DNA of 33,589 nucleotides from assembly GCA_014610835.1 (NCBI GenBank), contig QQXM01000026.1, forward strand, positions 1 to 33,589, in the 5' to 3' direction. Shown piece by piece: positions 16,240 to 23,791 of this stretch (position 1 is the stretch's first letter; each line of letters begins with the position of its first letter). A program made the translations under genes and the position numbers. The notes beneath the pieces were generated by a model. That model was not told the DNA's origin, made no database searches, and saw only the letters and a list, made by a program, of their open reading frames with translations. The DNA comes from Erysipelotrichaceae bacterium 7770_A6 (GTDB lineage Bacteria > Bacillota_I > Bacilli_A > Erysipelotrichales > Erysipelotrichaceae).

Positions 16240-16419
16240 TTATTTCAAAAAATAGTCTTTGTTTCTTTCAATTAATATACATAATACAATTCCAGAAACA
16301 TGAAACAATCCAAGTATAAATTGTGTTGAATTTGTGAAATTATATACTATATCTGTAGCAATAAATGGCAAGATATACAGTATAAAGAAATATATAGCTA
16401 TTAAAATGAATTTTTTCAT
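16240..16419 (-). CDS. 59-residue hydrophobic membrane protein
   Basis: A short frame on the minus strand, with ATG at 16419 and TAA at 16240-16242. The start is supported by GAGG eight bases upstream (GACGAGGACGAGATT before the ATG). The protein begins MKKFILIAIYFFILYILPFI and ends IERNKDYFLK. Two membrane helices are predicted by eye (about 3-22 and 34-50), joined by a short polar stretch ATDIVYNFTNSTQ, with a charged tail. I do not recognise the family. It follows the lipoprotein gene by 72 bases on the same strand, so they may be co-transcribed. The pair is flanked by terminators, which suggests a small accessory unit. Confidence 0.6.
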   Translation of the reverse strand: MKKFILIAIYFFILYILPFIATDIVYNFTNSTQFILGLFHVSGIVLCILIERNKDYFLK

Positions 16420-16491
16420 AATCTCGTCCTCGTCTGAAGTATTTGAAAATATATTTTCTAATGTTTCAAAAATTCTACATCATCTGATGGA

Positions 16492-16788
16492 TTATTCATA
16501 TGTTTTGAATTCAATGTTCTCTGGAGATTTCATCTCTGTCCATCCTTCATCTGGTAAAGTAATGTTATCACCATCTGAATAAGGTTGCGATATTTGTCTG
16601 TAGTAGAGGTTTCCATCTTTCTCATAAAATGCGGTTAATATCCCAGTAGATGGATCTTCAATGATTCTGAATTCATAATTACTGTTTTGTTTTTGTACAG
16701 TTACTTCATTTGTTGATTCAGGAGTTGAAGCCGCACACCCAATCAGGATAAAGCTCAAAGAAATCAAAAATATCTTTTTCTTTAACAT
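16492..16788 (-). CDS. Small lipoprotein
   Basis: A 98-residue protein with a clear lipoprotein signal: MLKKKIFLISLSFILIGCAAS, lipobox LIGC, Cys18. After a Ser/Thr-rich linker (about 19-36) comes a compact domain with EFRIIEDPSTGILTAFYEKDGNLYYR, reminiscent of the DUF6440-type pattern (RFE-I-xDxxTGVxY) but too weak to assign. It should be anchored to the outer face of the membrane. GGGAG lies upstream of the ATG. The base composition here and in the flanking gaps is more AT-rich than the neighbouring housekeeping genes. Function unknown. Confidence 0.7.
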   Translation of the reverse strand: MLKKKIFLISLSFILIGCAASTPESTNEVTVQKQNSNYEFRIIEDPSTGILTAFYEKDGNLYYRQISQPYSDGDNITLPDEGWTEMKSPENIEFKTYE

Positions 16789-17034
16789 AATAATCAGCTC
16801 CCTTTCTTAATTCCTAGCTTGTTAAAATGAAAAATAATAAGTTATATTGAATCACCATTTTTGTATCTTGAAAGATTATAAAGAATCATATCTGTATCCT
16901 TTTCTTTATTAAAGAATAGATGAGAAATACTTTAAATTACAGTCTATTCATATACATATATGTATGTTATGATTTCAATTACAGACGACAAAAAGGAAAC
17001 TGTCCCAGCAGTTTCCTTTTCATATCTAGATTGA
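16789..17034. other. AT-rich intergenic region
   Basis: A 246-bp gap between the lipoprotein gene and the tandem phosphatase gene. It contains a 14-bp perfect palindrome ATACATATATGTAT (16952-16965) and, at its right side, the terminator at 16991-17020. No gene or convincing promoter was seen. Confidence 0.5.
16991..17020 (-). terminator. Terminator of the rlmI-phosphatase operon
   Basis: Perfect 12-bp stem, 16991-17002 with 17009-17020 (AAAAGGAAACTG/CAGTTTCCTTTT). On the minus strand it is followed by a T run, 15 bases after the operon's last stop. Confidence 0.85.
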
Positions 17035-18297
17035 TTATTGTTCTTCTTTGAATTCTTCTGGTGTACACATATAGGAAACAATCTCAAATTTTCCATTCAC
17101 ATAATCAAAACGGAAGATACCACCATATGGATGTGGCTGTTTTCCCTGTCTTCTCATTTCCATCATTGCATCTTCTCCATCAAGACCAAACAAGATTTCA
17201 AGCAATCTCTTATAATATTCTGAATGAGAAACAAGCAAGATGTTTGAACCATCTTTGTTTGCAGAAATAATCTTCTGTAAAGTGTGATGGAAACGCAGTT
17301 CAAATGCATCTTTGCTTTCTCCATTTACATCACTCCAGTCATCATGCTTCGCTCTATGTTCTTTGATTTCTTTGAGCCATGAATCACGTACAACGGCTTC
17401 AAATTCACCATAATCAATTTCTTTTAACCCATCTAATACAACAGGATCGCTATTTCTATCATGTGCAATCTTTAAAGCAGTCTCATAGCATCTCAATAGT
17501 GGAGATGTATACATAGATGCAAAAGGAATCTCTTTTAAAGCATCCGCACAATCCAGTATTTCTTTCATGCCTCTTTCAGTTATTGGAGAATCCGTAACCC
17601 CCTGCATGCGATTGTATTGATTAAACAACGTCTGACCATGATTTACAAAGTAGAAATGTAACGTTTTATTTACGATTGGATCTTCATACAGCTGTGGTTC
17701 TGTTGGAAGGTTTGTAACTATATACTTTCCATCTTCATATTCCACACGCATAATCGAAGCATTTGGGATAGGATTACCTTTTCCTAACGCACGTGGGAAA
17801 AGCTTATCCATATCAACGTTAAATACGGAACGCAGCATTGTCATTAAATAACTTCCATGCGTAACAACTAAAACCTGATCATTATCATGAGCATTAGAAA
17901 GAATTGTATCCAATGACTGTAAGATTCTATCTTCCACTTCTGCAGGATTTTCACCATTCACACTAGAAAAATCATTTGTATCAAAGCAACGTGTAATTTC
18001 TTCAGAATGTGATGTAAATCTTGTACCTTCAAATGTACCAAAATTCATTTCATGCAGATTGATTATAATCACAGGTTCTAGATTTCTTCCTTCTAGAATG
18101 ATTCTAGAAGTTTGCTGGCATCTTCCGCTTGGAGAAGAATATACCGCATCAAAAAAGACATTATTTAACGCAACACGTGTCTTTTCTACCTGCAATTCTC
18201 CTTGTGTAGTCAATGGGGAATCACATACTCCCTGCATTCTACCTTTTTCATTTAATCTTGTTTGTCCATGTCGAACAAAATACATAATGACTTTCAT
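17035..18297 (-). CDS. Tandem histidine phosphatase (two phosphoglycerate-mutase-like domains)
   Basis: A 420-residue protein made of two copies of the histidine-phosphatase fold. Copy 1 (about 1-200) has Arg9-His10-Gly11, Arg59, Glu83 and His147 (VVTHG), a full catalytic set. Copy 2 (about 212-415) has Asn219-His220-Gly221, Arg269, Glu293 and His358 (LVSHS). The first arginine is replaced by Asn and the last His is followed by Ser. Both copies share RMQGVxDSPxT after the catalytic His, so they probably arose by internal duplication. Substrate unknown; it is probably a cytoplasmic phosphatase. It follows another histidine phosphatase gene by 12 bases, and GGGAGA before the ATG lies in that gap. 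Confidence 0.9.
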   Translation of the reverse strand: MKVIMYFVRHGQTRLNEKGRMQGVCDSPLTTQGELQVEKTRVALNNVFFDAVYSSPSGRCQQTSRIILEGRNLEPVIIINLHEMNFGTFEGTRFTSHSEEITRCFDTNDFSSVNGENPAEVEDRILQSLDTILSNAHDNDQVLVVTHGSYLMTMLRSVFNVDMDKLFPRALGKGNPIPNASIMRVEYEDGKYIVTNLPTEPQLYEDPIVNKTLHFYFVNHGQTLFNQYNRMQGVTDSPITERGMKEILDCADALKEIPFASMYTSPLLRCYETALKIAHDRNSDPVVLDGLKEIDYGEFEAVVRDSWLKEIKEHRAKHDDWSDVNGESKDAFELRFHHTLQKIISANKDGSNILLVSHSEYYKRLLEILFGLDGEDAMMEMRRQGKQPHPYGGIFRFDYVNGKFEIVSYMCTPEEFKEEQ

Positions 18298-18309
18298 AAT
18301 GATTCTCCC

Positions 18310-19035
18310 TTAATGTTGTCCATCATCTTCATAACATTCCACAAATCTAGCCGCAAACGATGGCTGTTCATCTGCAGCATATAAATGTGAAATATCACCA
18401 AATTGTGCAATTCTAAAGGCTGCAATACCTTTTCTTCTTTCTTCTGTATGTACAATTGTAACGGAAGAAGGTGCGGCTACAAAGCCCTGCCACAATATCA
18501 TTGGTGAAATATGCAGTAAATGTGATAATAAAACACATTCCACTCCAAAATGGCAGAAAAATACAACCGTATCATGATTTCCTTTTTCTACACGGAAAAA
18601 CTTTCCATCATGCACATATCCATGTTCTTTTAGAAATACATCAAAGTTATCACAAACCCATTGATACCTTTCTTTTACATTTCCGCGTTTCATAACATCA
18701 TTTTCATACCAATGATCATAATCATAGAAACGACAATCTTTTGTCCAGTCTTCTACCTGCCAATCCCATGCAACAGACTTACGAAGTATACGATCAGGAC
18801 GAATGATTCTAGGATCGAATTCTCTCAGCCAGTCTAACGTTTCAGCTTCTCGATGCATTTCATGCAAAGTATAAGAAGCTGTCAACTGTGCTCTTCCTAA
18901 TGGTGACTGATAAAATTCCTGAATATCCATTTTTGCCAGACGTTTAGATAGAAGTTCTGCTTCTCTTTTCCCTTTTTCTGTCAATGAATCATGGATATAG
19001 TCTGGATCTCCATGTCTAACAATCATCAGTCTCAT
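18310..19035 (-). CDS. Histidine phosphatase family protein
   Basis: A 241-residue single-domain member: Arg7-His8-Gly9 (IVRHGDPDY), Arg in QSPLGRAQLTA, Glu in WLREFDPR and the second His in FFCHFGVE. RHGDPDY and the following long insert (about 75-135, Trp- and Asp-rich, WDWQVEDW) are typical of a Firmicute subgroup rather than of glycolytic phosphoglycerate mutase. Substrate unknown. The ATG overlaps the stop of the VOC gene by 4 nt. Together with the downstream tandem gene it gives three histidine-phosphatase domains in a row. Confidence 0.88.
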   Translation of the reverse strand: MRLMIVRHGDPDYIHDSLTEKGKREAELLSKRLAKMDIQEFYQSPLGRAQLTASYTLHEMHREAETLDWLREFDPRIIRPDRILRKSVAWDWQVEDWTKDCRFYDYDHWYENDVMKRGNVKERYQWVCDNFDVFLKEHGYVHDGKFFRVEKGNHDTVVFFCHFGVECVLLSHLLHISPMILWQGFVAAPSSVTIVHTEERRKGIAAFRIAQFGDISHLYAADEQPSFAARFVECYEDDGQH

Positions 19036-19424
19036 AGAATTTCATTAAACTCCAAACGTTCATTGTTTGGACCAAGGATAATAAAGAAACGAACACCGTT
19101 GTCATAAAACGGCAACTGTTCAATCCCATCACTTACAATTGTATAGCCTTGTTCTTTACATAATGCATAGCAACCTTCAATATCATTCACATCAATTGCG
19201 ATATGATCAATTGCGCCTGCTTTTAAAGCAACCTCATCTTCATAGCACTCTAATACAAGTCCCATATATTCAAGAAAGCAGACTTTCTGCTTTCCATCAT
19301 GTATTGTCTTTTCATGCTTGATATAAAAACCTAGTTTTTCATAAAACTCTTTTGTTTCTTCAATACTTTTACAAGGAATTCCTACATGCTGGATTCCTGT
19401 AGCATAATCCATTACTTCTTTCAT
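19032..19424 (-). CDS. VOC (glyoxalase/dioxygenase) superfamily protein
   Basis: A 130-residue protein with the paired beta-alpha-beta-beta-beta modules of the vicinal-oxygen-chelate fold. Probable metal ligands are His in GIQHVGIP, Glu in LVLECYE, His in AIDHIAIDV and Glu in ERLEFNEI. The size and ligand pattern resemble glyoxalase I or methylmalonyl-CoA epimerase-like proteins, but the substrate cannot be read from sequence. The ATG at 19424 has GAGG ten bases upstream; an internal ATG four codons in is possible. It lies in an operon between rlmI and the histidine phosphatases. Confidence 0.85.
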   Translation of the reverse strand: MKEVMDYATGIQHVGIPCKSIEETKEFYEKLGFYIKHEKTIHDGKQKVCFLEYMGLVLECYEDEVALKAGAIDHIAIDVNDIEGCYALCKEQGYTIVSDGIEQLPFYDNGVRFFIILGPNNERLEFNEIL

Positions 19425-19445
19425 GATTCTTTTACCTCAATTTTT

Positions 19446-20627
19446 CTATACAATCTGAAAAATATAAAACTTCAGATAGCTGCTTTCTTCCATATTCCAG
19501 AGAATTGGATGATCTGCGTTCTGCTGTGTTACGGAAATCTGTTTTAACGTTACACCAACTTCCTGTGCTGCTTCTCTCAGCATCTTTTCAAACAGGTCAC
19601 ATTCCATATATCTAGAACAGGAACACGTTGCAAGATATCCGCCACCTCTTAATACATGCATTGCCTGCATATTGATTCTCTTGTATCCATTATAGGCTTT
19701 CATAACTGTTCTTCTAGATTTTGTAAAAGCTGGTGGATCTAAAATGATGAAATCAAATTGATGATGTTTCAACGTATCAAGATAATCAAATACATCAGCC
19801 TGTACAAAAGATACATTTTCCAAGCCATTCAGTTTTGCATTCGCTCTACCTTCTTCTAATGCTGTATTAGAAACATCTACTGCCGTCACATGCTTTGCTT
19901 CTCCTAAAGCTGCATTTAATGCAAATCCACCTGTATGTGTAAAACAGTCTAATACTGTCTTTCCTTTTGCAAGATGGCGAACCAGTACACGATTCGATTT
20001 CTGATCCAGGAAATAGCCTGTTTTCTGCCCATTTTCAATATCTACATTCAATTTCAGGCCATTTTCATGAATTACCTGTACGGTATCAGCTTCACCATAG
20101 TAAAAGCCTTTATATAAAGAAAGTCCTTCTTTTTCACGAGACTTCACATCATTTCTTTCATAGATAGCTTCAATACCTTCTTCGCGAAGAACATGCAGCA
20201 ACGCCTGATATAAAACTGCCTTATTCTTTTCTAGACCGAAACACGTAATCTGTGATACAAGAACACTGTTATAGCGATCAATGGTAAGGCCTGGCAATCC
20301 ATCTGCCTCTCCAAAAATCACTCTACAGTTATCTAGATTATCTGGTTCTACAGTTTTTCTAAACTCCCATGCTTCTGCAATTGTTTTTTCAAAGAAATCA
20401 TAATCAATCGTTTCATGCTTCTTAGAAAAGATACGCACCGTAATATGCGAATCTTTACACAGATATCCCGTACCTAAATATGCATCCTTTTCCGTAACAA
20501 TATCTACAACACTTCCATTTTCTAAATGCGATATATCAGATGCTAGATTATTCGAATACATCCACATCTGCCCATTCTTTAAAAACTCTGCACCTTTATC
20601 ATTAATAACTACTTTAGAATTACTCAC
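19446..20627 (-). CDS. RlmI/YwbD-like 23S rRNA cytosine-C5 methyltransferase
   Basis: Class I SAM-dependent methyltransferase of the RlmI family, which makes m5C in 23S rRNA in E. coli. The 393-residue protein has an N-terminal PUA domain (about 1-75), a central EEHEE-like region and the Rossmann domain from about 215. NGQKTGYFLDQ, VLDCFTHTGGFAL, LDPPAFTKS and the catalytic CSCS are intact. The frame opens with a TTG at 20633, only touching GGAGG. The GTG at 20627 is six bases from GGAGG and is the better start. It is the first gene of a four-gene operon and follows its own -10 at 20656-20661. Confidence 0.92.
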   Translation of the reverse strand: MSNSKVVINDKGAEFLKNGQMWMYSNNLASDISHLENGSVVDIVTEKDAYLGTGYLCKDSHITVRIFSKKHETIDYDFFEKTIAEAWEFRKTVEPDNLDNCRVIFGEADGLPGLTIDRYNSVLVSQITCFGLEKNKAVLYQALLHVLREEGIEAIYERNDVKSREKEGLSLYKGFYYGEADTVQVIHENGLKLNVDIENGQKTGYFLDQKSNRVLVRHLAKGKTVLDCFTHTGGFALNAALGEAKHVTAVDVSNTALEEGRANAKLNGLENVSFVQADVFDYLDTLKHHQFDFIILDPPAFTKSRRTVMKAYNGYKRINMQAMHVLRGGGYLATCSCSRYMECDLFEKMLREAAQEVGVTLKQISVTQQNADHPILWNMEESSYLKFYIFQIV

Positions 20628-20655
20628 GTTCAACCTCCATGGATTCTATGTGTCA

Positions 20656-20661
20656 ATTATA
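20656..20661 (-). promoter_or_regulatory. -10 box of the rlmI operon
   Basis: TATAAT on the minus strand; the -35 region coincides with the terminator hairpin of the upstream gene, and no strong -35 is seen. The predicted start is near 20649. Confidence 0.5.
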
Positions 20662-20665
20662 CCGT

Positions 20666-20691
20666 AAAAAAAGGACACCTTGTAGTGTCCT
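20666..20691 (-). terminator. Terminator of the hflX-aminopeptidase operon
   Basis: Stem 20672-20678 with 20685-20691 (AGGACAC/GTGTCCT), followed on the minus strand by seven T. It lies 6 bases after the aminopeptidase stop. Confidence 0.8.
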
Positions 20692-20696
20692 CAGGA

Positions 20697-22067
20697 TTAA
20701 TCCATATCTTTTAAGAATGCAATGTAAGCTCTATAAGCTTCGTATACATCTGCTTTAGATACAACTTCACATGGAGCATGCATGTTCTGTACCGCAATAC
20801 CAGCATCAATGACATCCATGTTCTTGTTAGCCATGATGTAAGCGATTGTTCCGCCTCCACCAACGTCTACCTTGCCAAGTTCACATGTCTGGAAGTAGCA
20901 GTCATTTTCATCCATGATCTTACGGATCTTAGCCATGTATTCAGCATTCGCATCGTTACTGCCGCCTTTACCTCTAGAGCCAGTATACTTATTGAAGCAG
21001 ATACCCTTTCCAAAGAAAGAAGCATTCTTTGTTTCCATAACTTCTGGATATAGTGGATCAAATGCTGCAGATACATCACTAGATAACATTCTTGAGTTAT
21101 CCATTGTATCGTTGAATGCAACAAGTGAAGATTCATTCTGCATTGCAAGCATCTTAGCAATCACATGATCAAAATATGCAGACTGCATACCTGTGTTACC
21201 AACAGAACCAATTTCTTCCTTGTCTACCAAGATTGCACAGGCAGTTCTATCAGGTGTTCCTTCAAAATCCAAAACAGCACGTAAAGAAGTATATGCACAT
21301 ACCTTATCATCATGACCATATCCCATGATCATAGAACGATCTAGACCATAATCTCTTGCTTTTCCAGCAGGAACAACTTCAATTTCACTAGAAATGAAAT
21401 CATCTTCTTCGATATCATACTTTTCTTTTAATAGATCTAAGATATAAGCCTTGACAGGATCTTTTTCTGTATCCTTCTTAGGAATAGAACCAACCAATAC
21501 ATCTAATGCTTCACCTTCAACAACCTTTGCACCTGTCTTAGACATCTGATCAGCTGCCAGATGAATCAAAAGATCACTGATTCCAACAACTGGATCATTA
21601 TCATCATCACCAATGTTGATATCAATAACTGTGCCGTCTTTCTTCACAACAACACCAACAAGTGCCATTGGACGAGCAACCCACTGATACTTCTTAATAC
21701 CACCATAGTAGTGTGTATCTAATAATACAAGACCATTAGATTCATATAATGGATGCTGTTTTAAGTCTGTACGTGGGGAATCAATATGTGCTCCTAAAAG
21801 GTTTAAACCATTACGGATAGGTTCTTTACCAATAATGAAAGCTAAAATATTCTTACCTTTGTTTGTGGAGTATACTTTATCTCCAGGTTTCAATTCTGTC
21901 ACTTCACTTAGATTTTTGAATCCAGCCTTTTCAACAAGTGCAATACTATTGTTTACAAATGCTCTTTCAGTTTTAGAAACACTTAGAAAATCAATGTACT
22001 CCTTGTTGAATTGCATCAATTCATCTTTTTGAGAATCATTCAATTTTTCCCATACTGTCTTACTCAT
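20697..22067 (-). CDS. M18-family aminopeptidase
   Basis: A 456-residue zinc aminopeptidase of family M18, which removes N-terminal residues (often acidic or aliphatic) from peptides in the cytoplasm. Metal and catalytic motifs include GAHIDSPRTD (His94, Asp96), DKEEIGSVGNTG with the Glu pair, and a SSDVSAAFDP and MHAPCEVVSKAD end with the later ligands. The length and the YYGGIKKYQW signature fit the M18 branch of Firmicutes. The ATG overlaps the hflX stop by 4 nt. There is no signal peptide. All expected ligands appear present. Confidence 0.94.
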   Translation of the reverse strand: MSKTVWEKLNDSQKDELMQFNKEYIDFLSVSKTERAFVNNSIALVEKAGFKNLSEVTELKPGDKVYSTNKGKNILAFIIGKEPIRNGLNLLGAHIDSPRTDLKQHPLYESNGLVLLDTHYYGGIKKYQWVARPMALVGVVVKKDGTVIDINIGDDDNDPVVGISDLLIHLAADQMSKTGAKVVEGEALDVLVGSIPKKDTEKDPVKAYILDLLKEKYDIEEDDFISSEIEVVPAGKARDYGLDRSMIMGYGHDDKVCAYTSLRAVLDFEGTPDRTACAILVDKEEIGSVGNTGMQSAYFDHVIAKMLAMQNESSLVAFNDTMDNSRMLSSDVSAAFDPLYPEVMETKNASFFGKGICFNKYTGSRGKGGSNDANAEYMAKIRKIMDENDCYFQTCELGKVDVGGGGTIAYIMANKNMDVIDAGIAVQNMHAPCEVVSKADVYEAYRAYIAFLKDMD

Positions 22068-23311
22068 AACTGTCCCTCTCTTATCTGATACAGATCAAAT
22101 GCATGGATATAGTCAGAAGGTCCTTGTAAATATAATGTCATACCTTCTTCATCTTGTTTGACTACATCTATTTGAAGCACTTGCCTGTATTCATCAAACA
22201 TATAGATTTTACCATAAGGAAGCAAACAATACATGCTTTCTTCACTTGGATATAACATTTTTAATATTTCTTTCATTGCACGATCCATATGATCGCCATT
22301 TTTTGCAGAAACACAGATTCCTTCAAGACGTGAAGTATCTTTCAATAAGTCAACTTTATTAAAGATACGTAATACTGGAATTTCTCCAGCACCAATTTCA
22401 CGCAGCGTATTTTCTGTTACTTCCATCTTTGTTTCATAATCATCATCACTTACATCAACAATTTCTACAAGCAGATCCGCATCTCTTGCGGCATCTAATG
22501 TACTTTTGAATGCTTCAACCAGTGTATGTGGTAAATCTGAAACAAATCCAACCGTATCATAGAGAAAAAACGTTTTCTTATCATAGACAATTTTTCTTAC
22601 AGATGTATCCAATGTTGCAAATAACATATCTTTTTCAAACACTTCATTTCCACTGGCTTCTGTATTCTGAATCAGACAATTCATAAAACTGGACTTCCCA
22701 GCATTTGTATAGCCGACCAAAGCCACTCTTCTTAATAATGTCTTGGATCTTCTTCTTTCATCCATCTGCCTCTGTGATTCGATTTTCTTTAATTCCTTCT
22801 TGAGATCCTGGATCCGTTTCTGATATTTCCGTGCAACAATTGCAGAACGCATTTCACCAGAACCACGATTTGTTACACCTCCACCTCTTTCTCTTTCACG
22901 GTCATTGTCGCTGTTTAATAAACGTGGAAGATCATACTGCAATCGTGCCATTTCAGTCTGCAGCTTTGCCTGTCTGCTGCGTGCACGGCTGGAAAAGATA
23001 TCTAAGATCAATGCTGTACGGTCAATCACATTGCATCCAGCAACAGCACTGATTCTTTCTGCCATTTGCACACTGAGACTGTTATAAAACACAACAAAAT
23101 CAACATCCAATTCTTCCACAAGAATACGCAATTCATCTAACTTTCCTTTACGGAAGGCACTGATTGTATTCATGGAATTTGCTGACTGTGTAATTGTTTC
23201 AACAACATTTAATTGACATGCATTACATAAAGCAATGCATTCATCCATTTTCATTTGAAATACTTTTGCATCATCTTTGATGCAGACACCTGCTAAAATT
23301 ACATTTTTCAT
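22064..23311 (-). CDS. hflX: GTPase HflX
   Basis: Ribosome-splitting GTPase that rescues stalled 70S ribosomes, notably under heat or antibiotic stress. The 415-residue protein has the HflX N-terminal domain with RKGKLDEL and FVVFYNSLSV, the basic linker (ARLQYDLPRLL, GGGVTNRGSGE), G1 (GYTNAGKSS), G3 (DTVGF) and G4 (NKVD). The upstream ATG at 23323 lies inside the -10 box, so it should not be in the mRNA. The next in-frame ATG at 23311 falls within one base of the predicted transcript start, and no Shine-Dalgarno is visible. It is co-transcribed with the aminopeptidase. Confidence 0.94.
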   Translation of the reverse strand: MKNVILAGVCIKDDAKVFQMKMDECIALCNACQLNVVETITQSANSMNTISAFRKGKLDELRILVEELDVDFVVFYNSLSVQMAERISAVAGCNVIDRTALILDIFSSRARSRQAKLQTEMARLQYDLPRLLNSDNDRERERGGGVTNRGSGEMRSAIVARKYQKRIQDLKKELKKIESQRQMDERRRSKTLLRRVALVGYTNAGKSSFMNCLIQNTEASGNEVFEKDMLFATLDTSVRKIVYDKKTFFLYDTVGFVSDLPHTLVEAFKSTLDAARDADLLVEIVDVSDDDYETKMEVTENTLREIGAGEIPVLRIFNKVDLLKDTSRLEGICVSAKNGDHMDRAMKEILKMLYPSEESMYCLLPYGKIYMFDEYRQVLQIDVVKQDEEGMTLYLQGPSDYIHAFDLYQIREGQL

Positions 23312-23318
23312 CAAAATA

Positions 23319-23327
23319 ATCATAGCA
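23319..23327 (-). promoter_or_regulatory. Extended -10 promoter of hflX
   Basis: TGCTATGAT on the minus strand (TG at 23328-23327 context, TATGAT 23324-23319). The predicted +1 is at 23312-23311, at the ATG. The -35 is poor (AAGAAA). Confidence 0.5.
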
Positions 23328-23360
23328 TGTTCATTGATTTTTTTCTTGTACCGTACTAAA

Positions 23361-23379
23361 TTAGTTAATACTAACTGAA
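23361..23379. promoter_or_regulatory. DtxR/IdeR-like inverted repeat upstream of the HMA gene
   Basis: The 19-bp segment TTAGTTAATACTAACTGAA matches the remembered IdeR/DtxR consensus (TTAGGTTAGGCTAACCTAA) at 13 of 19 places and contains the dyad AGTTA-ATAC-TAACT. It sits across the likely promoter, ending just before the AGGGG ribosome site. Confidence 0.4.
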
Positions 23380-23392
23380 AAGGGGAAAATTT

Positions 23393-23764
23393 ATGAAAGT
23401 AAACGTACCATTACATACTATAGACATTATTATCTTAGTCATCATTGGAATCATGATGATTGGCGGCATCAAAATTGTCAGAGGATTTTTTCATGAAGGA
23501 AAACATACAGTACAGAAATCCACATACAATGGAAAAGGAAAAGTAAAGATCGTTGTTGAAGTTGCAGGCATGCAGTGTGGTCATTGTGAAGCAAATATCA
23601 ACGATGCAATCCGTAATCATTTTAATGTCATTAAAGTATCTTCCTCTCATACAAAGGGACAAGTCACAATTATCGCAAACCATGATTTAAATTCAGATCA
23701 AATTCAGAATGTTATTGATGAAAGTGGATATCAGTATATTGGTTTAGCAAAATACAACATTTAA
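23393..23764 (+). CDS. Membrane-anchored heavy-metal-associated (HMA) domain protein
   Basis: A 123-residue protein with one N-terminal membrane helix (about 9-31, IDIIILVIIGIMMIGGIKIV) and a short basic linker, then an HMA/CopZ-like ferredoxin-fold domain (about 52-118). The metal site is MQCGHC (family form MxCxxC). The later GYQYIGLAKYNI corresponds to the C-terminal strand. By topology the domain may face the cytoplasm, and the protein may act as a membrane-bound copper or other soft-metal chaperone or sensor; which metal is unknown. It is a single gene with a strong AGGGG site, divergent from hflX and ending in a bidirectional terminator. The upstream dyad suggests metal-dependent repression. 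Confidence 0.82.
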   Translation: MKVNVPLHTIDIIILVIIGIMMIGGIKIVRGFFHEGKHTVQKSTYNGKGKVKIVVEVAGMQCGHCEANINDAIRNHFNVIKVSSSHTKGQVTIIANHDLNSDQIQNVIDESGYQYIGLAKYNI

Positions 23765-23791
23765 AAAGAAGAAGCCAGAACTTCTTCTTTT
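23764..23791. terminator. Bidirectional terminator between the HMA and aldehyde dehydrogenase genes
   Basis: Perfect 11-bp stem, 23764-23774 with 23781-23791 (AAAAGAAGAAG/CTTCTTCTTTT). The minus-strand gene's stop begins at its right edge. Confidence 0.8.

Noticed and set aside
16334-16582. 82-codon frame on the + strand between citrate synthase and the lipoprotein gene
   Set aside because: It has no ribosome site, overlaps two better-supported minus-strand genes and has low-complexity content.
16952-16965. Palindrome ATACATATATGTAT in the AT-rich gap
   Set aside because: Short self-complementary AT sequences are expected by chance here, and no promoter or gene start is near it.
23393-23764. 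FeoB-associated cysteine-rich membrane protein
   Set aside because: The N-terminal helix is similar in style, but the C-terminal half has a full HMA domain with MQCGHC rather than the short cysteine cluster of that family.
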